From Bacillota bacterium (GTDB lineage Bacteria; Bacillota; Sulfobacillia; JAJZYS01; JAJYTV01), in NCBI GenBank assembly GCA_021799275.1, contig JAJZAT010000001.1, forward strand, positions 225,431 to 262,772: a DNA stretch of 37,342 nt, read 5' to 3'. This document shows, piece by piece, positions 32,318 to 37,342 of the stretch. Under the pieces are notes generated by a model. That model was not told the origin of the DNA. It made no database searches and saw only the letters and a program-made list of their open reading frames with translations. Made by a program: the position numbers and the translations under genes. Each line of letters starts with the position of its first letter. Within the stretch, counting starts at the first letter, position 1.

Positions 32318-32924
32318 ACCCCGCGTGTCCGAAGACACCGAGGACCACAAATGCCGCTTTAGCGGCTAGTAAGCGTTCTAAGTTCCCCTACTAGCGGTTT
32401 CGCGTTCAACCGGGATCGCAGCAGGTTGCAGGTCGGATTCGGCTGGAACCGCCTCTTCCGTGGTGACGTGACACCCCGCAGTCCACTTGAAGTGGCTCCG
32501 CTTAGTCCGCCTTTACCCGCTACCCGTCCCGCGTTGCCGCATTCAGGGTTGTCAACGCTTGCGCGTTGCCCTCCAAACACGTTGTTATGGTTGAGCCGCC
32601 CGGAGGTCTGCGGACTCAACTTTGGTGAGTGTTGACTGGCCCACGATTTCTCACCTTGGGGATCGTGGGACCATAGAGCCTGCCTTGCGATAACGGCTGC
32701 CAGGGATTTTCTCTGCCCCGGCCAAGCTCACCTCAGCCTGCTCTACGGTTTATCTCGGTGCTCCGGCAACAGTTGCTCAGCTTCGTTTCCGTCCGTCCCC
32801 ACTCACGTCCTGGCTTTGGGTGCCCTCTGCCATTGGCTTGCGGTTTCTCGCAGATCTCCACCTTCGCGATGCTGTTGCCTTCGCTTAGCGGCCACCGAGG
32901 TGGCCGGGGGCTCTGTGCCCCTTG
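32318..32924 (-). ncRNA. Long hairpin-rich non-coding leader RNA
   Basis: About 610 bases with no convincing ORF, with a near-consensus promoter at one end and a terminator at the other. Stems seen include GGCCACC/GGTGGCC (32890-32905), CCCACGAT/ATCGTGGG (32640-32669), GTTGAGCCGC/GCGGACTCAAC (32590-32620), CAACGC/GCGTTG (32553-32568), CGGTT/AACCG (32395-32412), CTAGTA/TACTAG (32366-32394), GCCGCT/AGCGGC (32353-32366) and a UUCG hairpin near the end. The gaps are rich in A and G on the minus strand, as in folded RNAs. Size and phage-like setting resemble the ROOL, GOLLD or OLE ornate RNAs, but no match to a named class could be made. Confidence 0.7.
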
Positions 32925-32929
32925 TTGTG

Positions 32930-32958
32930 ATCATAGTGCGTATTTTGTTCCCTGTCAA
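32930..32958 (-). promoter_or_regulatory. Near-consensus sigma-70 promoter of the leader RNA
   Basis: TTGACA (32953-32958) and TATGAT (32930-32935), read on the minus strand, are exactly 17 bases apart. This is the best promoter seen in the window and should start transcription near 32923. Confidence 0.88.
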
Positions 32959-33010
32959 CTTTTTCACGCATCAGATGCTTTTTCGTCTTCATCATGCGCT
33001 TCTCAGCACT

Positions 33011-33026
33011 AGTATTTTTTCATACT
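33011..33026. promoter_or_regulatory. Candidate operator for the XRE repressor
   Basis: AGTAT and ATACT flank six bases (AGTATTTTTTCATACT), and outer GCAC/GTGC halves extend the dyad. It lies just before the repressor ATG and about 55 bp upstream of the divergent leader promoter -35, a fitting place for a lysogeny-type switch. Confidence 0.45.
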
Positions 33027-33047
33027 GTCTTGTGCGATATTAGGTGC

Positions 33048-33392
33048 ATGACCAGGGACAAGGAACCGCCAGCGATCTGGCGGGAGATTGGCAGTCGCGT
33101 TCGACATTTTCGTCGCAGCCAGGGCAAGCCTGTCGACTGGCTGGCTGAAGCTGTTGGTCTTCAGAGAGTTCAGATTGTACGGATCGAGGCCGGGTTGGTG
33201 GGAACCACTCTCGAGAGGTTAGATCGGATTGCGAATGCTTTGGGGGTGCAGATGAGCGATCTCATGCCGCCGCCGGACGTAGCCGAGAAGAGCGATTTGG
33301 AAGTAGGCTTCCGCGGGCGGGGGTTATCGGAGCAAGAGATCAAGCGGGTTCTCGAGTTCATCGAACTTGTCGAGAAGGCCCGACCCGAGTAG
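33048..33392 (+). CDS. XRE-family (Cro/CI-like) transcriptional repressor
   Basis: 114 residues from ATG 33048. HTH of XRE type at about 12-70: IGSRVRHFRRSQGKPVDWLAEAVGLQRVQIVRIEAGLVGTTLERLDRIANALGVQMSDLM. The C-terminal helical tail (SEQEIKRVLEFIELVEKARPE) may dimerise. It is divergent from the long-leader operon and followed by an ImmA/IrrE-type gene, the standard pair in which the protease inactivates the repressor. The gene is less GC-rich than the chromosome. Confidence 0.85.
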   Translation: MTRDKEPPAIWREIGSRVRHFRRSQGKPVDWLAEAVGLQRVQIVRIEAGLVGTTLERLDRIANALGVQMSDLMPPPDVAEKSDLEVGFRGRGLSEQEIKRVLEFIELVEKARPE

Positions 33393-33438
33393 GCCAAGTG
33401 GCCTTGTCCGATAGGCGCCGGATGGTACAAAGGGAAGG

Positions 33439-33467
33439 TTGCCAAATGGATGTCCTTGTTATCTAAT
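33439..33467 (+). promoter_or_regulatory. Promoter for the ImmA/IrrE-like gene
   Basis: TTGCCA (33439-33444) and TCTAAT (33462-33467) are 17 bases apart, each one base from consensus. It would drive the protease gene independently of the XRE gene. Confidence 0.6.
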
Positions 33468-33511
33468 TGGGACTATCCGACAGCACCTGTCGAATTTTGG
33501 TGAAAACCCCA

Positions 33512-33521
33512 GGGGGGGGGG
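33512..33521 (+). repeat. Ten-G homopolymer at the protease ribosome site
   Basis: A run of ten G, preceded by CCCCA, lies eight bases before the ATG at 33529 and must act as, or next to, the ribosome-binding site. Such tracts are slippage-prone and could vary translation. Confidence 0.75.
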
Positions 33522-33528
33522 ATCTGTT

Positions 33529-34134
33529 ATGTCCCTAGATCGGGCCATGCTGCGTCGCGAATCCTACGACACTGCCCAGCAGTTTCTGAGCGTCAGTGAT
33601 CCATCGTTGGCACGTTTTCCGAGGCCAACCAAAGCACTTGCTTTTTACTGGGGTTTCAGGGTAGTGGAGCTTCCGAGGTCCGTTGCGCATTTGGATCACG
33701 GGATGATCATCGGACATCGGATCATCGTGGCTCGGGAGCGTCGCTTCTGGGAGCGGCAGTTGACCATTGCTCACGAGCTTGGTCATTTCGCTCTGAAGGC
33801 ATTTAACGACCAGCAGGAGGAAGAATGTTCTGCGTTCGGGTCGGCGCTACTCGTTCCATTCGAAGACCTTGATGATTCCCTGCGCTTTTTTCTTGGATCT
33901 GGGCCGTACAGCATCGGTGCCCTCGCTTGGAGCGAGGCTGAGACCGGGGTTGTCAGCAGACTTGTTCATCATTACGCCGTAGGATACAAGGCGTTGATCT
34001 GGGCGATTGGAGACTATGGCCTTCTTCAAGGTGTTCCTGAGTGGCATGGCGGGGACTCTATTGACTCGTTGATGGTGGAGTACCGGAGTGCTTGGGAACA
34101 GGCCCGAAAGCGCTTCGAGACTTCTGCCGACTAA
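33529..34134 (+). CDS. ImmA/IrrE-type metalloendopeptidase
   Basis: 201 residues from ATG 33529. Zinc protease motif HELGH in QLTIAHELGHFALKAF (about residues 77-92), followed by EEECSAFGSALLVPFEDL with the third metal ligand Glu, as in ImmA and IrrE. The rest is helical. In phages and ICEs, ImmA cleaves the neighbouring ImmR-type repressor to start the early genes. An open frame extends upstream to 33439 but contains the promoter and the G-run, so the later start is preferred. Confidence 0.88.
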   Translation: MSLDRAMLRRESYDTAQQFLSVSDPSLARFPRPTKALAFYWGFRVVELPRSVAHLDHGMIIGHRIIVARERRFWERQLTIAHELGHFALKAFNDQQEEECSAFGSALLVPFEDLDDSLRFFLGSGPYSIGALAWSEAETGVVSRLVHHYAVGYKALIWAIGDYGLLQGVPEWHGGDSIDSLMVEYRSAWEQARKRFETSAD

Positions 34135-34146
34135 CAACACCTTCGA

Positions 34147-34253
34147 GCCACTCCCGCGACCCGAAGGCAAGGGCGGCCGTCAGGCCGAGCGCAGCGTCCC
34201 TTGCCGCAAGGGGAGCGGGTGTGGCAGCGGAAACGGTACTCGAGTTGCGTTTT
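34147..34253 (+). ncRNA. Structured RNA element, copy B
   Basis: Begins 12 bases after the protease stop. Nested stems: GCCAC/GTGGC (34147-34151 with 34221-34225), CCCGC/GCGGG (34153-34157 with 34215-34219), GGCAAGGG/CCCTTGCC (34166-34173 with 34198-34205), and CGGCC/GGCCG around GTCA (34174-34187). It ends with TACTCGAGTTGCGTTTT (34237-34253), identical to copy A. The last pair of the GGCAAGG stem is G-C here and T-A in copy A, a compensatory change. No HNH gene follows this copy. Confidence 0.62.
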
Positions 34254-34282
34254 GAGGTCTGCCCGTTGCGGTCCTAAATTTC

Positions 34283-34396
34283 ATGGAGGCCAGTCATTAT
34301 GAAGGAGACGCCCAGCACGCGGTTGAGCGTTTGTCGAATCCACGGGCGCGACGAGTCGCAAGCATTGACGATCTGGTCGAGAAGGAACGGCAGTGA
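34283..34396 (+). CDS. Possible 37-residue ORF near the element's right end
   Basis: ATG 34283 begins a short frame ending IDDLVEKERQ. A second tiny frame starting at the overlapping GTG 34393 ends KNWWRSWF at 34443. A third frame from ATG 34299 (GGAGG nine bases upstream) gives 34 residues. None is recognised. They may be the tail of a gene cut by integration or simply noise. The 320-base interval 34140-34460 otherwise holds only copy B. Confidence 0.25.
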   Translation: MEASHYEGDAQHAVERLSNPRARRVASIDDLVEKERQ

Positions 34397-34461
34397 CGGG
34401 TAAGGTGACCTTCGAGAAGAACTGGTGGCGTAGCTGGTTCTAACATGCCGGTATCCCCTGG

Positions 34462-35646
34462 TCAGCCGCGTGACATCTCCCCCTGGAACAGGCGTAAGGC
34501 GGCAACGGCCGCCACAAGAGCGCCCAGGGCGAACAGGCCGAACGCAGTGGTGAGACGGAGTCGAAGAAGCGCTCCCAGGATGAGGCTGCCAAGGCCGAAA
34601 CCGGTAAACAGCGTGAACACATTGAAACCCATGGCCAGCCCGCGCCTCGGGCCGAGGTCCGTAACGATAGCGGCCAGGGCCGGCTGGACTAGGTCATACC
34701 CTAGCGACAGCGTCGCGACTGACAACGCGGCGACGAGAAGCGGTGGTCGCGCCGCCAATCCCATGACCGAGAGAGCGGCCACGCAAAGTCCCACCGGGAT
34801 CATGTATCCACGTCCCCAACGATCGGCCAACCGACCGATGGACGGTCCGAAGGCGAAGCCGGGGACGCCGTAGCCGAGCAACGCCAAGCCGATGCCGACA
34901 TTGTGCAGGCTGTACTCGCCGGCGAAATACACTCCCAGCCAGGTATAGATCCCGGAGTGCAACACCGCGTTCAGCAAGACGTACAGGTACGTACGGCGCG
35001 CGCGCGGCAAGTGCAGGAGCGCGAAGTAGGCATGCACGGGGCCGCGACCGATCGGCCGCGAAGGAGGCTCAGCCTCACGCCGAAGCACGAGCGGGACCCC
35101 CGTGATCGCCGCCAGGGCTGCCACGCCCAAGAAGAGCCCGCGCCAGCCTACGAAGGGCTCCAAGAGCACCCCAGCTGTGGAGCCGACGGCCATGCCGCCT
35201 GCCATGGCACCAAATAGCCAGCCTAAGGCCCGGCCGCGCTCCTCGTACGGGAAGAGATCGCCCGCGAGCGCCAAGGCGACGGGGACCACTCCAGCCGCCC
35301 CGAGCCCGGTAGCAATTCGTATACCGATGAATGCGGCAACTGTGGGAGCCCACGCTGTCGCCGCTGTCAGAACGACGAACGCACCGAGCGACGTCAGTAG
35401 GACCGGCCAACGGCCAATCCGGTCCGACAGCGGACCGTAGACAAGTGTCGCCGCACCGTAAGGGATCAGATACGCTGGCACGCTCAACGCGATCGTCTGC
35501 GCCGACACGGCAAACAGAGATGCGAGACGGGGAATCAGCGGAGCAACCATGAAAGCCTGGGCGAAGATGAGGAACGTGACGGCGGCGAACAAACGTAGCA
35601 GCAACTCCCGACGCTCGCTGCGACCTCGGCCAGCAGCCCGGTGCAT
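34462..35646 (-). CDS. Major facilitator superfamily transporter
   Basis: 394 residues from ATG 35646, which has AGGAG eight bases upstream; an ATG at 35652 is too close. Twelve hydrophobic segments, MFS motif A GPLSDRIGRWPVLL between helices 2 and 3 and its repeat GRLADRWGRGYMI between helices 8 and 9. The pattern LAGDLFPYEERGRALGWLFGAMAGG is typical of drug or metabolite exporters of the DHA1-like kind. Substrate unknown. The 190 bases upstream (35653-35840) hold no gene I can support. Confidence 0.84.
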   Translation of the reverse strand: MHRAAGRGRSERRELLLRLFAAVTFLIFAQAFMVAPLIPRLASLFAVSAQTIALSVPAYLIPYGAATLVYGPLSDRIGRWPVLLTSLGAFVVLTAATAWAPTVAAFIGIRIATGLGAAGVVPVALALAGDLFPYEERGRALGWLFGAMAGGMAVGSTAGVLLEPFVGWRGLFLGVAALAAITGVPLVLRREAEPPSRPIGRGPVHAYFALLHLPRARRTYLYVLLNAVLHSGIYTWLGVYFAGEYSLHNVGIGLALLGYGVPGFAFGPSIGRLADRWGRGYMIPVGLCVAALSVMGLAARPPLLVAALSVATLSLGYDLVQPALAAIVTDLGPRRGLAMGFNVFTLFTGFGLGSLILGALLRLRLTTAFGLFALGALVAAVAALRLFQGEMSRG

Positions 35647-35840
35647 GTACATCTCTCCTGATGGGCACCCATGTCAAGGTCCGGCCAGCTTCTTGGGGCG
35701 GTGCGCAAGTGGCGTCTAGTATTACGCCGCGTGTAGCAGTCATGGGCCAGCGTGGCGGAGTGTGGGTTTCGGGCCGGTGCCGGGCCCTTTCGGGATACTT
35801 GTCGATTCTGCTGCTTTCATCAGTAGTGCAATGCTTGATG

Positions 35841-36281
35841 CTACCGATTGGGTCTACCGTGATTTCGGGCCGACCCCATGCGAGAGTTGTAAAACAAATA
35901 CGCCCACCCCCCGAATCCCGCCAGCGTGAGCACGATCATCACCGTGACGCGCGATTGCCCGTACATGGCCCAATACACCACCGCCCCGATGAGGAGCGCG
36001 GGCAACATCAGAATTTGGTGCCGTAACCCCAAGGCCAGGACAATCAGCCCGACCGACGCTCCAAGCATTTCTGGACCCCATCGCACCAACCCAACCAAAA
36101 TCCCTGGAGTGGAATGGGGTGTAGTGGGCATTCCGGCCATCGACATCTCGGACAGGGAACCTGCGGTGACCGCGCCGAATGCGCCGGCCACCGCTGACGT
36201 CATGGACAGGAGACACACCACCCCGCCGATCGCCCCGAAGATCGCGGCGGCCCTCGCAAGGCGCCGTACGCGTGTCGCCAT
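35841..36281 (-). CDS. Small polytopic membrane protein beside the metal ATPase
   Basis: 146 residues from ATG 36281, with AAGGAGG nine bases upstream; it starts just after the ATPase stop, so the two are one unit. Four hydrophobic helices: AAAIFGAIGGVVCLLSMTSAVAGAFGAV, then SLSEMSMAGMPTTPHS (Met-rich), ILVGLVRWGPEMLGASVGLIVLALGL, ILMLPALLIGAVVYWAMYG and VTVMIVLTLAGFGGWAYLFY. The Met- and His-containing loop between helices 1 and 2 could bind copper. Not assigned to a named family. Confidence 0.68.
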   Translation of the reverse strand: MATRVRRLARAAAIFGAIGGVVCLLSMTSAVAGAFGAVTAGSLSEMSMAGMPTTPHSTPGILVGLVRWGPEMLGASVGLIVLALGLRHQILMLPALLIGAVVYWAMYGQSRVTVMIVLTLAGFGGWAYLFYNSRMGSARNHGRPNR

Positions 36282-36282
36282 C

Positions 36283-37342
36283 CTAGACGGCCTCCTTCCG
36301 TTGTGCGGGCGCGTCGGCAATCATGGGGCTCACGAGGGTGTGGCCTAAGACCGCCGCCAATGAGATCGCCATCGCCCCCATGGCCCAAATGGGTTGCAGC
36401 CGGCCGGTAAGGGCCACCAGGATCCCCGCGCCGTTGACGCTCATCGCGAGCAGCACATTGCGCACGGTCATGGCGTAACTGGTGCGGGCGAGCATGTACG
36501 CCTGCCACACGGTGGTAGGACAGTTCCCGGGAACGACGACGTCCGCGGACTCCAAGGCAATATCGGTGCCCGAACCCAGGGCGATGCCGACATTCGCTTG
36601 CATGAGGGCGGGCGCATCATTGATGCCATCCCCTACAAAGGCGACCCGATGGCCGTCTTTCTGGAGTCGACGGACTAGGGCCCGCTTCTCCTCCGGCAGC
36701 AATCCCGCGTGCACGACGGCGATCCCCACGTCGTTGGCGATGGCCTCAGCGGCCTGGGGGTGGTCCCCCGTCGCCAGAATCATCGTGAGATCCCGCTGTT
36801 GAAACGATGCGACAGTGCCGTGTGCGCCAGGTCTGACGCGATCAGCAATGGCCAGGGCCCCGATGAGGCGACCTTTGACCGCCACGTACACCACCGTACG
36901 TCCGACTCGTTGGTGACCCATCGCCCAGGTCTGTCCGTCGGCGAGGCCAATAATCCCTTGCTCCGTCATCAGGCGCGCATTCCCCATCACCACAGACATC
37001 CCATTGAGGGTGGCCGCGATGCCACGCCCGGGCAAGGCCGTCAATGCTTCTGCTGGTGTCACCCGAAGGTGCTCCTCCTGGGCACGGGTGCGGATGGCGT
37101 TCGCCATCGGGTGCTCGGAAGCCCATTCCGCCGCTGCCGCGATCTGCAGCACCGCCTGAGGGTCGCCTTCGGCGGCCCAGACGGCCGTAATGTGGGGTTG
37201 GCCTTCCGTCAGTGTCCCGGTTTTATCCCACACGATGGTGTCCACGTTGCGAAATACCTGAAAGGCTTCTCCCGACCGCATCACGATGCCGTGTTCGGCC
37301 GCCAGGCCACTGGCTCGCACAATAGCCAGCGGCGTGGCCATC
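36283..37342 (-). CDS. Heavy-metal (copper-type) P-type ATPase, C-terminal part
   Basis: Partial gene: the N-terminal half lies beyond the window end. The visible part starts at ATPLAIVRASGLAAEHGI, next to the expected CPC metal motif outside the window. The phosphorylation motif DKTGTLTEGQP, the P1B nucleotide-site SEHPMANAI, GRGIAATLNG, GDHPQAAEAIANDVGI and the hinge VGDGINDAPALMQANVGIALGSGTDIA follow. Two C-terminal helices end it, with the Asn and Met of the P1B copper group (NVLLAMSVNGAGI). It pumps Cu+ or a similar metal across the membrane. Followed by the small membrane protein. Confidence 0.92.
   Translation of the reverse strand, partial: MATPLAIVRASGLAAEHGIVMRSGEAFQVFRNVDTIVWDKTGTLTEGQPHITAVWAAEGDPQAVLQIAAAAEWASEHPMANAIRTRAQEEHLRVTPAEALTALPGRGIAATLNGMSVVMGNARLMTEQGIIGLADGQTWAMGHQRVGRTVVYVAVKGRLIGALAIADRVRPGAHGTVASFQQRDLTMILATGDHPQAAEAIANDVGIAVVHAGLLPEEKRALVRRLQKDGHRVAFVGDGINDAPALMQANVGIALGSGTDIALESADVVVPGNCPTTVWQAYMLARTSYAMTVRNVLLAMSVNGAGILVALTGRLQPIWAMGAMAISLAAVLGHTLVSPMIADAPAQRKEAV

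Larger units (their letters stand above)
24424..34440. mobile_element. Integrated element next to tRNA-Arg (prophage/satellite-like)
   Basis: Integrase beside a tRNA 3' end, an excisionase-like HTH, RecA-fold ATPase, Cas4-like nuclease, SSB, HNH endonuclease, XRE repressor and ImmA-type protease form a phage-like early region. No capsid, tail, terminase or conjugation genes are seen. The right end is uncertain: a partial match to the tRNA 3' end (TCGAATCC then GGGCGCG) at 34334-34350 is the only candidate attR. The block 32.4-34.2 kb is visibly less GC-rich than the rest of the window. Confidence 0.65.

Overview
The window is high-GC bacterial DNA with dense, mostly overlapping genes and strong AGGAGG-type ribosome sites. 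A c-di-AMP (ydaO-type) riboswitch, a TPP riboswitch, a YodB/CatR-like HxlR regulator and a KdpD without its kinase half together suggest a high-GC Bacillota lineage (Symbiobacterium, Thermaerobacter or Sulfobacillus-like). This is inference; no search was run.

The left part (1-24.3 kb) is ordinary chromosome. It holds a membrane-anchored hypothetical gene, a decayed nucleotidyltransferase gene, and a MerR-acyl-CoA dehydrogenase-acyl-CoA ligase operon with a clear palindromic operator. Then come an MFS transporter, a DUF849/BKACE enzyme, two coupled unknown genes and a MarR regulator. The kdp block (kdpF-A-B-C-truncated kdpD) follows a DUF2294 gene whose leader is a c-di-AMP riboswitch with a good promoter; a tiny membrane ORF is coupled to kdpF. 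Next are cysH-sat (sulfate assimilation) and a second MFS transporter. A TPP-riboswitch operon runs AIR-synthase-like gene, thiD, tenA-like, MauE/DoxX-like, HAD. A DsrE and HtrA pair diverges from the YodB-like regulator.

At 24.35 kb a tRNA-Arg(CCG) is followed by a tyrosine integrase, which marks the left edge of a roughly 10-kb integrated element (about 24.4-34.4 kb). On the minus strand the element carries integrase, excisionase-like HTH, SWIM and zinc-ribbon proteins, a RecA-fold ATPase, a Cas4-like 4Fe-4S nuclease, SSB and an HNH endonuclease. It also carries two transcription-factor paralogues: a NusA homologue and a NusG N-terminal-domain protein. These two lie directly downstream of a roughly 650-nt gene-free, hairpin-rich transcript with a near-consensus promoter and a strong intrinsic terminator. 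On the plus strand are an XRE repressor and an ImmA/IrrE-type metalloprotease. No capsid, tail or conjugation gene is visible, so it looks like a satellite, a remnant or the early region of a larger element.

The most interesting content is the long leader RNA plus NusG/NusA paralogue pair, which could be an element-encoded antitermination system or contain a large ornate ncRNA. There are also two copies of a second structured RNA, in opposite orientations at 30.6-30.85 and 34.15-34.25 kb, that share a 17-nt tail and show compensatory base-pair change.

The right end (34.4-37.3 kb) holds a third MFS transporter, a small membrane protein and the C-terminal part of a heavy-metal P-type ATPase cut by the window edge.
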